Both the position numbers and the translations under genes were made by a program. Below, piece by piece: positions 10,485 through 19,428 of a stretch of 64,000 nt of DNA (position 1 is its first letter; the number at the start of each line of letters is the position of its first letter). Below the pieces are notes generated by a model. That model saw only the letters and a program-made list of their open reading frames with translations, made no database searches and was not told where the DNA came from. The DNA is taken from positions 620,001-684,000 of the forward strand of contig CAVQAI010000012.1 of assembly GCA_963710495.1 (NCBI GenBank), written 5' to 3'. Source of the stretch: Bog-756 sp963710495. Its GTDB lineage: Bacteria > Actinomycetota > Acidimicrobiia > Acidimicrobiales > RAAP-2.

Positions 10485-11576
10485 GTGTCCACCCGTCCGA
10501 GCTCGCCGCTCGCTGACGCCCTGGTCATGGTCGCTCCGGGTCAACCCCTCCGAGACGGTCTGGACCGTATCCTCCGGGCCGACCGCGGCGCCCTGGTGGT
10601 GGTGGGAGACGGCCCGGCCGTGCTGTCCATCTGCTCGGGCGGCTTCCTGCTCGACGCCGAGTTCAGCCCGCAACGCCTCTCCGAGCTGGCGAAGATGGAC
10701 GGGGCCACCATCCTGGCCGGCGACGCCTCCCGCATCGCCCGGGCAAACGTGCACCTGGTGCCCAAGGCCTCCATCCCCACCTCGGAGACGGGCACCCGGC
10801 ACCGAACGGCCGAGCGGGTGGCCCGCTCGATCGACGTGCCGGTCATCTCGGTCTCGGCCGCCATGTCGGTCATCGCCGTCTACCGGAACGACCAGAAGCA
10901 CACCATCCAGCCCCTCGGGTGGCTGCACGACCGGACCGACCAGGCCCTGGACACCATGCAGCGCTTCCGCACCCGGTTCGACGTGGCGCTCAGCGGGTTG
11001 TCGATCCTGGAGGTCGAGGACACGGTGTCGGTGGGCGACGTGGTCGGCGTGGTGCAGGCCGCCGAGATGGTCCTGCGTATCGCCGAGGAGATCGACGGGT
11101 ACCTCGTCGAGCTCGGTGAGGACGGGCGCCTGGTCGGGCTCCAGTCCGCTGAGCTCATCGACGGCGTGGGCGGCGCGCTCCAACTGGTCGTTCGCGATTA
11201 CTGCCGCCGGGCCGCGGGCCGGGGCGCCGCTCGGCGCACCATCGTCGACCAGATCGTCCGCGAGCTCGCCTTCCTCCCCTCGGACGAGCTGCGGGATGCC
11301 GGCAAGGTGGCCGCGGTCCTCGGGCTGCCCGGCTCGTTCCACGACAGCGAGTCCGGGGTGGAGCCGCGCGGCTACCGGCTGCTTTCCCGCCTGCCGCGCT
11401 TTTCGGAGGTCATCATCGAGCGGATCGTCGAACGTTTCGTCAACCTGCAGCAGATCATGCGGGCCTCCCTGGGTGAGCTCGAGCAGGTGGAGGGCGTGGG
11501 TCAGGCCCGTGCCCACCAGGTCAAGGACGGCCTGGCCCGCCTGGCCGAGGCCGGCATCTTCGAGCGCTACCAGTAG
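10485..11576 (+). CDS. disA: Diadenylate cyclase / DNA integrity scanning protein
   Basis: Makes cyclic di-AMP from two ATP and scans DNA for branched structures. The DAC domain occupies roughly residues 15-150, with the catalytic DGA (KMDGATILAGD) and the GTRHRTAER motif (RHR). A long helical linker and a C-terminal helix-hairpin-helix domain (EQVEGVGQARAHQVKDGL) that binds junctions complete the protein. I start it at the GTG at 10485 (363 residues, normal for DisA) because a -10-like TACCAT ends 6 bases upstream; an in-frame GTG at 10440 would add 15 unconserved residues. Its place after radA fits a joint role in sensing DNA damage. No c-di-AMP phosphodiesterase gene is present here. Confidence 0.95.
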   Translation: MSTRPSSPLADALVMVAPGQPLRDGLDRILRADRGALVVVGDGPAVLSICSGGFLLDAEFSPQRLSELAKMDGATILAGDASRIARANVHLVPKASIPTSETGTRHRTAERVARSIDVPVISVSAAMSVIAVYRNDQKHTIQPLGWLHDRTDQALDTMQRFRTRFDVALSGLSILEVEDTVSVGDVVGVVQAAEMVLRIAEEIDGYLVELGEDGRLVGLQSAELIDGVGGALQLVVRDYCRRAAGRGAARRTIVDQIVRELAFLPSDELRDAGKVAAVLGLPGSFHDSESGVEPRGYRLLSRLPRFSEVIIERIVERFVNLQQIMRASLGELEQVEGVGQARAHQVKDGLARLAEAGIFERYQ

Positions 11577-11727
11577 CTCGACCGGGGGCAACACCCCCGA
11601 TCCAGCCGGTCCACGGAGGGAGGCCGGGGACGGCCGGGCACCGGCACCGTGTACCATTGCGTGCTTCCCTTTGCGGCCCCGATCGAGCGCATCCGCCCGG
11701 GCCCGCCTGCTCCACCAGGAGGAATTG

Positions 11728-12204
11728 GTGTTCGACATCGGTGACAAGGTCGTCTATCCGCACCACGGCGCGGCAGTCGTCGAGCGGCGCGAGACCAAGG
11801 AGGCCTTCGGGAAGAAGCAGGAGTACCTGGTCCTGCGCCTGGCCTACGGCGACCTCACCCTGATGGTGCCGGCCGACAACACCGACGGCGTCGGCTTGCG
11901 CGAGGTGATCAACGACGAGGAGGTCGAGGAGGTCTTCGCCGTCCTGCGCAAGAAGGAAGCCCGCATGCCGACCAACTGGTCGCGCCGCTACAAGAACCAC
12001 TCCGAGAAGCTCCGCTCGGGCGACATCTACCAGGTGGCCGAAGTGGTGCGGAACCTCTCGATCCGGGACAAGGACAAGGGCCTGTCGGCCGGCGAGAAGC
12101 GAATGCTCAGCCGGGCCCGCCAGATCCTGGTCTCCGAGCTGACCTTCGCCCTCGGTGTCGATGAGGAGACCGCCGAGGTGCGGCTCAACGAGGCGCTGCC
12201 CTGA
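11728..12204 (+). CDS. carD: CarD-family RNA polymerase-binding regulator
   Basis: Binds the RNA polymerase beta subunit and stabilises open promoter complexes, notably at rRNA promoters. The 158-residue protein begins with the CarD/TRCF RNAP-interacting domain (VFDIGDKVVYPHHGAAVV), followed by the helical DNA-contact domain containing MPTNWSRRYKNHSEKL and SAGEKRMLSRARQILVSEL. The start is GTG at 11728, with AGGAGG at 11717-11722, a good spacing. A -10-like TACCAT at 11652-11657 would give a leader of about 60 nt, so this gene has its own promoter despite lying downstream of disA. carD followed by ispD/ispF is a common actinobacterial order. Confidence 0.95.
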   Translation: MFDIGDKVVYPHHGAAVVERRETKEAFGKKQEYLVLRLAYGDLTLMVPADNTDGVGLREVINDEEVEEVFAVLRKKEARMPTNWSRRYKNHSEKLRSGDIYQVAEVVRNLSIRDKDKGLSAGEKRMLSRARQILVSELTFALGVDEETAEVRLNEALP

Positions 12205-12227
12205 GCCCAGCGGGGTCCGTCTGGACC

Positions 12228-12878
12228 GTGGTGGTGGCGGGCGGGTCCGGCCTCCGGTTCGGGGGCGCCAAGCAATTCCTCCGACTCTCCGGCGAGCCGG
12301 TGGCCTCGTGGTCACTCCGGGCCGCTCGCTCAGTCTCCGACGGCGTGGTGCTGGTCGTCCCCGACTCGCCGGACCGTCGGGACGGCGCCCCCCCGCCGGG
12401 CCTCCGGCCGGACGAGATGGACCGGGTCATCACCGGCGGTCCGACCCGGGCCGACTCGGTGCGGTCCGGCCTCGCCGCCGTCCCCCGCGACGCCGCCGTC
12501 ATCGTGGTCCACGACGCCGTCCGGCCTCTCGCCCCGCCGGCGCTCTTCAGCGCGGTGATCGAGGCGGTGCGGTCGGGGCGGGCCGACGGCGCCGTTCCGG
12601 TCCTACCGGTCACCGACACGCTGAAACGGACGTCGGGCGGGCTCGTCACGCGCACCGAGGACCGTGATGGGCTGGTGCTCGTCCAGACCCCGCAAGCCTT
12701 CGCCGCCGCCACCCTGCGGGCCGCCCACCGGGATGCCGAGGATGCCACCGACGACGCTGCGCTCCTCGAGCGCCTGGGTGCCACGGTCTGCACCGTGGCC
12801 GGTGACCCCGGCAACCTCAAGCTCACCCGCGCCGAGGACCTGGCCGTCGCCGAGGCCCTCCTGGGGGCGCGTCGATGA
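12228..12878 (+). CDS. ispD: 2-C-methyl-D-erythritol 4-phosphate cytidylyltransferase
   Basis: Third step of the non-mevalonate isoprenoid pathway: transfers CMP from CTP to MEP. The nucleotide-binding loop VVAGGSGLRFGGAKQFL is at the extreme N-terminus, followed by the ITGGPTRADSVRSGL motif, VIVVHDAVRPL (metal site) and VQTPQAF, in the correct order over 216 residues. Three consecutive GTG codons (12228, 12231, 12234) make the exact start uncertain; the frame is open a little further upstream, so a few residues could be missing. The end overlaps the ispF ATG by 4 bp. Together with ispF and the polyprenyl synthase at 5-6 kb it supplies isoprenoid precursors. Confidence 0.93.
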   Translation: MVVAGGSGLRFGGAKQFLRLSGEPVASWSLRAARSVSDGVVLVVPDSPDRRDGAPPPGLRPDEMDRVITGGPTRADSVRSGLAAVPRDAAVIVVHDAVRPLAPPALFSAVIEAVRSGRADGAVPVLPVTDTLKRTSGGLVTRTEDRDGLVLVQTPQAFAAATLRAAHRDAEDATDDAALLERLGATVCTVAGDPGNLKLTRAEDLAVAEALLGARR

Positions 12879-13417
12879 CCGTCGGCCGCCCGGCGGGCAA
12901 GGACGATCGCCGGCCGGCGCTGCGTATCGGCCACGGCTTCGACCTCCACCCGTTCTCGGACCGGCCGAGCCGGGAGCTCGTGCTCGGCGGGGTCGTCGTG
13001 ACCGGCGAGGGGGCGCAGGGACTCGAGGGCCACAGCGATGCCGATGCCGTGGCCCATGCCGTGGCCGACGCCGTGCTCGGCGCGGCGGGCCTCGGCGACC
13101 TCGGCCGCCATGCCCCTGACACCGACCCGCAGTGGCGTGACGCCGACAGCATGGTCATCCTGGCCCGCATGCTGGAGCTGGCCGGTGGGGCCGGTTGGAT
13201 GCCGGTCAACGCCGACTGCACGGTGGTGGCCGAGCGGCCCCGCCTCGCCCCGTTCCTCGACCCGATGTCCGATCGCCTCACCGGTGCGCTCGGGGCCCCG
13301 GTCAACGTCAAGGCGACTCGGGCCGAAGGCCTCGGTTCCCTCGGTCGGGCCGAGGGGATCGCCTGCTTCGCGGTGGTGCTGCTCGGGCCGGCCCCGGGTG
13401 CTGAGAGCCCCGCGTGA
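12875..13417 (+). CDS. ispF: 2-C-methyl-D-erythritol 2,4-cyclodiphosphate synthase
   Basis: Cyclises CDP-ME 2-phosphate to MEcPP with loss of CMP, two steps after IspD. Metal-binding DLH is in RIGHGFDLHPF, the EGHSDADAVAHAVADAVLGA helix supplies the second histidine, DTDPQW follows, and the CTVVAERP and KATRAEGLG segments complete the active site. The 180 residues include a roughly 20-residue N-terminal extension. Start ATG overlaps the ispD stop (ATGA) and its own stop overlaps the following methylase start (GTGA), so three genes are translationally linked. ispE is not in the window. Confidence 0.95.
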   Translation: MTVGRPAGKDDRRPALRIGHGFDLHPFSDRPSRELVLGGVVVTGEGAQGLEGHSDADAVAHAVADAVLGAAGLGDLGRHAPDTDPQWRDADSMVILARMLELAGGAGWMPVNADCTVVAERPRLAPFLDPMSDRLTGALGAPVNVKATRAEGLGSLGRAEGIACFAVVLLGPAPGAESPA

Positions 13418-14517
13418 CCGAGCGGGACCGGGGGTCCGGTCGGTCACGCGACCGCCCTGACCGCCCCGGTCGTCCCGGCCGCCCCGGCCGCCCCGGCCGC
13501 CCCGGCACGGTGGGCCGCGGAGCGGGCGCACCCGGCGGCGGTGGCGCCGGCGGTGGCCAGGACCGACGTGGCTCCGGGAACCCCGGGAGTCGCCGGCGGG
13601 CCACCGGTCCGGCACCGGCCGACCGGCGTGGTTCTGGCTCCGCCCGCCGGCAGACCGGCCAGCCGGGACGTGTCCGGGAGCGGCCGGCCGGTCGGCGGGA
13701 GGCACCGGCCGGCCTCGGCGGCGATCAGGTCGAGGGTCGCCAAGCCGTCCGCGAGCTGCTGCGGGCCGGTCGCCGGCCGGTCCGTTCGGTCTTCATGGCC
13801 GACGGCATGGAGGATGCGCCCATCCTCGACGACATCGAGGCACTGGCAGCCAAGCGGCGGGTACGGGTCGAGCACGTCTCCCGGCGCCGGCTCGACTCCC
13901 TGGCCCGTACCGACGGTTCGCAGGGCGTGGTGGGCCTGGCCCGCCCGGTCGAGGAGACTCCGATCGATGCCCTGTGCACCACCTCGGGCGGGGAGGGGCC
14001 GCCCTTCCTACTGGTCCTCGAGGGCATCACCGACCCGCACAACGTAGGGGCCCTGCTCCGGAGTGCGGAGTGTGCCGGAGTGACCGGCGTGGTCCTGCCC
14101 CGGCACCGCTCGGCCCGGCTCTCGCCCACCGTGGCCAAGGTGGCGGCCGGGGCGATCGAGTACCTGTCCATGGCTCTGGTGGCCGGCATCCCCGCCGCCC
14201 TCCGTCAACTGTCGGCCGCCGGGGTGTGGACGATCGGGATGGTCGGGGAGGCGCGCCAGTCGTTCTACGAGCTCCCGCTGGAGGACCAGGCTGTGGCCAT
14301 CGTGCTCGGCTCGGAGGGAGCCGGGCTCGGGGCGCTCGTCCGCAAGCGGTGTGACGTGCTGGCCAGCCTGCCCCACCACGGCTCGCTGTCATCGCTCAAT
14401 GTGTCGACGGCCGGCGCCATCGCCTGCTTCGACGTCGCCCGGCGGCGTGCCATCGCCTCCGGTCGCCCGTCCGGTCCGACCCCGGGCCCGGGCCGGCCCG
14501 GGCCGCCGTTGGGGTAG
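13414..14517 (+). CDS. rlmB: TrmH-family 23S rRNA 2'-O-ribose methyltransferase (RlmB-like)
   Basis: SPOUT-class methylase, predicted to modify a guanosine ribose of 23S rRNA as RlmB does. After a low-complexity N-terminal tail (residues 1-95, with repeated RPG triplets and many Arg/Gly/Pro) come the substrate-binding domain (EGRQAVRELLRAG) and the SpoU domain with LEGITDPHNVGALLRSAE, IVLGSEGAGL and SLSSLNVSTAGAIA, the knot motifs 1-3. The basic, disordered tail is much longer than in E. coli RlmB but similar tails are frequent in actinobacterial members and may bind RNA. The start is GTG overlapping ispF by 4 bp. In many actinobacteria cysS sits between ispF and this gene; here it is absent. 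Confidence 0.9.
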   Translation: MTERDRGSGRSRDRPDRPGRPGRPGRPGRPGTVGRGAGAPGGGGAGGGQDRRGSGNPGSRRRATGPAPADRRGSGSARRQTGQPGRVRERPAGRREAPAGLGGDQVEGRQAVRELLRAGRRPVRSVFMADGMEDAPILDDIEALAAKRRVRVEHVSRRRLDSLARTDGSQGVVGLARPVEETPIDALCTTSGGEGPPFLLVLEGITDPHNVGALLRSAECAGVTGVVLPRHRSARLSPTVAKVAAGAIEYLSMALVAGIPAALRQLSAAGVWTIGMVGEARQSFYELPLEDQAVAIVLGSEGAGLGALVRKRCDVLASLPHHGSLSSLNVSTAGAIACFDVARRRAIASGRPSGPTPGPGRPGPPLG

Positions 14518-14614
14518 AACCGAGGGCGGACGCGTCGGTCACCGGCCGGTGACCCGCGGCCCGTGCCGTCCGGATCGACGGCGGCTCGACCAGGAGTCGA
14601 ACGAAGGAGCGCAG

Positions 14615-15986
14615 ATGAGCGAACGAGCCGACGTCATCGTGGTCGGGATGGGGCCGGGTGGCGAGGATGCCGCCGAGCGACTGGCCGAGGCCGGGTTGGA
14701 CGTGGTCGGCATCGACGGCGGTTTGGTCGGTGGTGAGTGCCCGTACTGGGGATGCGTGCCCTCGAAGATGATGATCCGGGCGGCTGACTTGTTGGCCGAA
14801 GCGCGACGCGTCCCGGGCATGGCCGGCGACACGACGGTCCGACCCGACTGGACCCCGGTGGCCCGGCGGATCCGCGACGATGCCACCGACTCGTGGGACG
14901 ACACGGTGGCGGTGAAGCGCTTCGAGGACAAGGGCGGCCGTTTCGAGCGCGGCTGGGGCCGTTTCGAGGGGCCGGGTCGGGTCTCGGTGGACGACCGCAC
15001 GATCGAGGCCGGTATGGGGGTGATCGTCAATTCGGGGACGCGGCCCTCGATCCCGCCGGTGGACGGCCTGGCCGCCACGCCCTACTGGACCAACCGCGAG
15101 GCCATCGAGACCGAGGAGGTCCCCGCCTCACTGGCAGTGCTCGGCGGCGGGGCCATCGGCGTCGAGCTGGCCCAGATGTTCCGACGGTTCGGTTCCTCGG
15201 TCACGGTGCTCGAGGCCGGACCCAGCCTGATCGGTCCCGAGGAGCCGGAAGCCGGCCGGTTGCTGGCGGAGGTGTTCGGCGCAGAGGGCATCGAGGTGCG
15301 GACCGGGGCCGCGGTCGAGTCGGTGCGGTACGACGGAAGCCGGTTCAGCCTGGACACGGGTGGTGGCGACGCGGTGAGCGCCGAGCGGCTCCTGGTGTCC
15401 ACCGGGCGCCATGCCGAGCTCGGCCGGCTCAACGTGTCCGCCGTGGGCCTGGACGAGTCGGCCCGGTACCTACCCGTCGACGACCACCTGCGGGTCGACG
15501 GCGTGGAGCGCACCTGGGCGATCGGGGATGTCGACCGGCCAGGGGGCCTTCACCCACGTCTCGATGTACCAGGCCGATATCGTCGTCAACGACATGTTGG
15601 GACGGGAGGTGATGCCGGCCGACTACCGGGCCCTGCCGCGGGTGACGTTCACCGACCCCGAAATCGGTTCGGTCGGGCTCAGCGAGCGGGAGGCGCGCCG
15701 GCGCGGGATCGACGTCCGGGTGGGGACGACCGAGGTCCCCGACTCGACCCGGGGTTGGATCCACAAGGCGGGCAACCAGGGGTTCATCAAGCTGGTGGAG
15801 GACACTGACCGCGGGTTGCTGGTCGGTGCCACCTCGGCGGGGCCGTGGGGGGGCGAGGTGCTGGGGTTGCTGACCCTGGCCGTCCATGCCGAAGTCCCCG
15901 TCGACTCCCTCCGCCACATGATCTACGCCTACCCGACGTTCCATCGCGCCGTCGAGGCGGCGGTGAAGGACCTGGTCGGCTCCTGA
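14615..15986 (+). CDS. FAD/NAD(P)-dependent disulfide oxidoreductase, class I (frameshifted)
   Basis: Relative of dihydrolipoamide dehydrogenase, mercuric reductase and mycothione reductase. The N-terminal FAD fold (VIVVGMGPGGEDAAERLA) is followed by the redox-active disulfide GGECPYWGCVPSK, an NAD(P)-binding fold (LAVLGGGAIGVELAQMF, about residue 180) and the C-terminal dimerisation domain (YPTFHRAVEAAVKDL). The reading frame breaks once, near 15533: one extra base between AIGDV and GQGAFTH. Removing it restores an uninterrupted protein of about 456 residues, so this is either a sequence error or a recent mutation. The terminal HP-E pair of lipoamide dehydrogenase reads YPTFHRAVE, in line with a non-lipoamide substrate. 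Start ATG has GAAGGAGC upstream. Exact substrate unknown. Confidence 0.85.
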
Positions 15987-16011
15987 GCGGGACGGCGCCT
16001 TCCGCTGGTGG

Positions 16012-16995
16012 CTACGACGAAGGTCGGGCCAGCGTCAGGAGGAACTCGCCGCCCTCCGAGAACCAGCTCGACTCCACCCGGAACCCGCACTCGCCCAGTT
16101 CGACCTCGAGGTGGTCGGGCGAGAACTTGGTGCTGATCTCGGTCAGCATCTCCTCGCCGGGCCGGAACACGAGATCGAGGTCCAGGTCGCCCACGTGCAC
16201 CTGCTGGTGGTCGGGGGAGCGCAGCCACATCTCGATCCGCTGATCGTCCTCGTTCCACCGGGCCACGTGCTCGAAGCGGGCCGGATCGAAGTCGGCCCCG
16301 AGCTCACGGTTGAGCACATGGAGCACGTTCCGGTTGAACTCGGCCGTGACCCCGGCCACGTCGTCGTAGGCGCGGACCAGCCGGGCCCGATCCTTGACCA
16401 GGTCGGTGCCCAGAAGGAGCCGGTCCTCGATGCTCATCACTTTGCCCAGCTGCATGAAGAACTCGCCGCGCTGGGCGGGGTCGAGGTTGCCGATGGTGCC
16501 GCCGAGGAAGGCGAAGAGGCGGCGCCCCCCGAGCGGCAGCCGGTCGAGGTGCAGATGGAAGTCGGCGACCACCGCCATGATGGCCACCCCCGGGTACTCC
16601 TCGGCCAGGGCGCCGGCCGCCTCCCACAGCGTGGTGTCGCTGACGTCGAGGGGGACGAAGCGGCGCAGGCGACCGGTCGAGCGCATGGCGTCGAGCAACA
16701 GGCGCGACTTCTCGCACGTCCCCGCCCCCAGCTCGACCAAGGTGTCGGCCTCGGCGCGCCGGGCGATGTCGGTGGCGTGCACGTCGAGGATCGACCGCTC
16801 GCTGCGGGTGGGGTAGTACTCGGGCAGGCGGGTGATCTCGTCGAAGAGCCGGCTGCCGCGGTCGTCGTAGAAGTAGACGGGCGGGAGTTGCTTGGGCTGG
16901 GCCGTCAGGCCGGTGGCCACGTCCCGCTCCATGGCACCGCGCAGGTCGCGGGCCGACAGGTGGATGTCGATGGTGGGGGGGATCACCGTGCTCAT
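16012..16995 (-). CDS. egtD: L-histidine N-alpha-methyltransferase
   Basis: Trimethylates histidine with SAM to give hercynine, the first step of ergothioneine synthesis. The 327-residue protein matches EgtD in length and in PPVYFYDDRGSRLFDEIT, LPEYYPTRSERSIL, LVELGAGTCEKSRLLL (SAM-binding glycine-rich loop), LFAFLGGTIGNLDP and the EFNRNVLHVLNRELGADF segment. I start it at the ATG at 16995; the longer frame upstream is the tail of egtB in another frame. It lies 38 bp downstream of egtB on the same strand, so the two are probably one transcript. egtA, egtC and egtE are not next to it. Confidence 0.95.
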   Translation of the reverse strand: MSTVIPPTIDIHLSARDLRGAMERDVATGLTAQPKQLPPVYFYDDRGSRLFDEITRLPEYYPTRSERSILDVHATDIARRAEADTLVELGAGTCEKSRLLLDAMRSTGRLRRFVPLDVSDTTLWEAAGALAEEYPGVAIMAVVADFHLHLDRLPLGGRRLFAFLGGTIGNLDPAQRGEFFMQLGKVMSIEDRLLLGTDLVKDRARLVRAYDDVAGVTAEFNRNVLHVLNRELGADFDPARFEHVARWNEDDQRIEMWLRSPDHQQVHVGDLDLDLVFRPGEEMLTEISTKFSPDHLEVELGECGFRVESSWFSEGGEFLLTLARPSS

Positions 16996-17033
16996 GAGTG
17001 CGCCATTCGAATTGAGGGCAGGCTCGGTTCGGC

Positions 17034-18293
17034 TCAGACGTCCCGGGCCAGTCGGACCCCGGAGAACGCCCACCGGGCCGCCGGCGGGAAGAAGTTCCGG
17101 TAGCCGGCCCGCACATGGTCGGCGGGGGTGACGCAGGACCCACCGCGCAGCACGTACTGGTTCACCATGAATTTGCCGTTGTACTCGCCGACGGCCCCGG
17201 GAGCGGGCTCGAACCCCGGGTACGGGCTGTAGGCCGACGATGTCCATTGCCAGACATCGCCGTACAGGCCGGCGTAGGCGGCCGACACTGCGGCCGGGGT
17301 CGGATGGAGCTTGGTCTGGTCGAGGAAGTGCCCGACCACCGGGTCCCCGGCTGCGCCCACTTCCCACTCGGCCTCGGTCGGCAGCCGGGAGCCGGACCAC
17401 CGGGCGAAGGCGTCCGCCTCGTAGTAGCTGAGGTGGCAGGCCGGCTGGGCCGGGTTCAACGGGATGGGGCCGCCCAGGGTGAACTCCTGCCAGGACCGGT
17501 CCGCGGTCGACCAGTAGAGGGGTGCCTCCCACTCCTCCGTCTGGACCGTCGCCCAGCCGTCCGACAGCCAGAGCTCGGGGCGGCGGTACCCGCCGTCCTC
17601 GATGAACTCGAGCCATTCGCCACAGGTCACGACCTGATCGGCCAACTCGAACGCCCCGAGATAGACGGGATGGCGGGGGAGCTCGTTGTCGAAGCAGAAG
17701 CCCAGGCCGGGGTGGCCGATCTCATAGGTACCGGATTCGTGGGCGGACCAGGTCGGCCGGGGAGCCTCGCCCGGCGGCGGTAGGCGCACGGCGTCGTAGG
17801 CGGGAAGGAGGGGATTGCGGGACAGCACGTGCTTGATGTCCATCAGCAGGAGCTCCTGGTGCTGCTGCTCGTGCTGGATCCCGAGCTCGATCAGGCTGGC
17901 GAGCGCGGCGTGGGACGGATCCTCGAGGAGGGCGGCCATGGCGAGATCCACGTGGGCCCGGTACTGGGCGATCTCGGCCACACCGGGACGGGATACGAGG
18001 CCGCGGTGGTGCCGCGGATAGCGGGTGCCGACGCCCTCGTAGTAGGAGTTGAACAGGAAGCCGTAACCGGGGTGGAAGCAGCGGTAGCCGGTCAGGGACG
18101 GCTGCAGGAGGAAGGTCTCGAAGAACCAGGTGGTGTGAGCCCGATGCCACTTGGTCGGGCTCACGTCGGGCATCGACTGGACGGTCTGGTCCTCGGCCGA
18201 GAGCGGAGAGGCCAAGGACTCGGTGAGGGAGCGGGTGGCGACGAACCGATCCGCCAGGGTCAGCTGCTCTTCCGCAGTCAGCAGGTCCGTCAT
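17034..18293 (-). CDS. egtB: Ergothioneine biosynthesis sulfoxide synthase
   Basis: Non-haem iron enzyme that joins a thiol to hercynine with O2. It has the two EgtB domains: an N-terminal DinB_2 four-helix domain with the iron ligands (QHEQQHQELLLMD, an HxxxHxE pattern, about residue 137) and a C-terminal FGE-sulfatase domain (LPTEAEWEVGA, GDVWQWTSSAYSPYPGF, VLRGGSC, RNFFPP). 419 residues from the ATG at 18293, which has GGAGG just upstream. A FNSYYEGVG segment near residues 81-89 carries adjacent tyrosines at 84-85, resembling the position of the paired tyrosines reported for the cysteine-using EgtB of Chloracidobacterium. Together with the lack of egtA/egtC nearby this hints at cysteine as thiol donor. 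Confidence 0.93.
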   Translation of the reverse strand: MTDLLTAEEQLTLADRFVATRSLTESLASPLSAEDQTVQSMPDVSPTKWHRAHTTWFFETFLLQPSLTGYRCFHPGYGFLFNSYYEGVGTRYPRHHRGLVSRPGVAEIAQYRAHVDLAMAALLEDPSHAALASLIELGIQHEQQHQELLLMDIKHVLSRNPLLPAYDAVRLPPPGEAPRPTWSAHESGTYEIGHPGLGFCFDNELPRHPVYLGAFELADQVVTCGEWLEFIEDGGYRRPELWLSDGWATVQTEEWEAPLYWSTADRSWQEFTLGGPIPLNPAQPACHLSYYEADAFARWSGSRLPTEAEWEVGAAGDPVVGHFLDQTKLHPTPAAVSAAYAGLYGDVWQWTSSAYSPYPGFEPAPGAVGEYNGKFMVNQYVLRGGSCVTPADHVRAGYRNFFPPAARWAFSGVRLARDV

Positions 18294-18496
18294 CGGGTTC
18301 CTCCCCCTCCACACGGGGATCGTCGAGCCCCTCCGCATGCGGTCTCGGGATGGCCCACGTAAGGAGCGGGCACGCCGTTGACGAGAGAACTTACCCGGAA
18401 GTTCACCGGAGCGAACCATCGCCCGCTCGAGGTTCTCGCCCGCCGGGGGAGGTGGGGCGGTGGTGGGGTGCGGGGGCGCGACATACCAGGTCAGGG

Positions 18497-18568
18497 AGCC
18501 GGCGGTGGGAGTCGAACCCACGACCTGACGATTACAAGTCGTCTGCGCTACCACTGCGCCACACCGGC
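18497..18568 (-). tRNA. tRNA-Thr (anticodon UGU)
   Basis: Read on the minus strand from 18568 to 18497, 72 nt fold into a standard cloverleaf. The acceptor stem is GCCGGTG/CGCCGGC with one G-U pair. The D-arm contains AGTGGTAGC, the anticodon stem is GACGA/TCGTC with loop CTTGTAA, and the T-arm has GTGGG/CCCAC with loop TTCGACT. The anticodon UGU (18534-18536) reads threonine ACA. No CCA is encoded; the discriminator base is U. It lies alone upstream of the egtBD operon and downstream of no other tRNA. Confidence 0.96.
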
Positions 18569-18741
18569 CCGGTCACACTCCCACCCGGTGCCTCGGCCAG
18601 TCTAGGGACCTCGTGCCGTGCGGCGGATGAACGGTCGTTCGATCGTGTCGGGCACACGCTCGGCACTGCCGTCGGGCAGCCGTTTGGGGGCGGCCGGGAA
18701 AGCCTTGCTTCTCCACCCACCGGTTGGCAGGCTGACGACCA

Positions 18742-19401
18742 GTGTCCAATCCCCCCGAGCCGGACGGGCCTCCGACCGGCGGCTCGCCTCGGCCCCGGTT
18801 GCCGGCGGCCCGGGCGGGTTTCGTGCTCGCCGCCTTCGTAGTCGCCACCATCCTGCTGCTCGGCGTGATCCATCCCACCTCGACCACGCCGGCCGCGGGG
18901 ACGTCGACGCCGACCACCGGATCGACCGCGTCCACCACAGCGACCACCGCGGCGCACTCGGCGTCCACCACACCAGTCCACCCGGCCGGCTCGTCGACCA
19001 CCATCCCTCCCTCCCATGTGTCGGTGCTGGTGGCCAACGCCTCGGGAGTGACCGGGGCGGCTGCCGCGGTGAGCACCCTGCTCCAGCCCTCGGGGTGGAA
19101 CATGGAGTCGCCCGTCAACGCGTCGGCCCGCGTCCCGACCTCGAGCGTGTACTACCTCGCCGGGCACCAGCAGTCGGCGCTCGCCATCGCCTCGACCCTG
19201 CACCTGCCGGCCACGGCGGTGGTCCCCTACACCACGGCGGCGCCGATCAGCTCGATCGGCACGGCCGAGGTCCTGGTGGTGGTCGGCCCGGACCTGGCCA
19301 CCCGGGCGGCCAGCACCACCACCACCACGGCCACGACCACGGCCGCCACCGGCTCGACCACTACCACCGCCCGGTCGGCCACCACGACGACCCACCACTG
19401 A
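18742..19401 (+). CDS. LytR_C-domain membrane-anchored protein
   Basis: 219 residues: short cytoplasmic Pro/Gly-rich start, one membrane segment (FVLAAFVVATILLLGVI, about residues 27-43), a Thr/Ser-rich linker, a LytR C-terminal domain (VSVLVANASGVTGAAAAVSTLL to VLVVVGPDL, about residues 93-185) and a second Thr-rich tail. Such proteins sit outside the membrane in Gram-positive bacteria. The domain is found at the end of LytR-CpsA-Psr cell-wall ligases and also, as here, alone; its role is not established. The heavy Thr runs could be glycosylated. Start is GTG; an exact start is not fixed by a ribosome site. Confidence 0.75.
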   Translation: MSNPPEPDGPPTGGSPRPRLPAARAGFVLAAFVVATILLLGVIHPTSTTPAAGTSTPTTGSTASTTATTAAHSASTTPVHPAGSSTTIPPSHVSVLVANASGVTGAAAAVSTLLQPSGWNMESPVNASARVPTSSVYYLAGHQQSALAIASTLHLPATAVVPYTTAAPISSIGTAEVLVVVGPDLATRAASTTTTTATTTAATGSTTTTARSATTTTHH

Positions 19402-19428
19402 CCGGCTGCGGCCTGGAGACGAGCGGGC

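Noticed and set aside
13455..13505. CCGCCCCGG repeats as a DNA element
   Set aside because: They lie inside the methylase reading frame and simply code for an Arg-Pro-Gly tail.
14615..15986. Two separate genes for the disulfide reductase halves
   Set aside because: Neither half alone makes a complete enzyme, the second has no start or ribosome site, and one base removal joins them into a normal-length protein.
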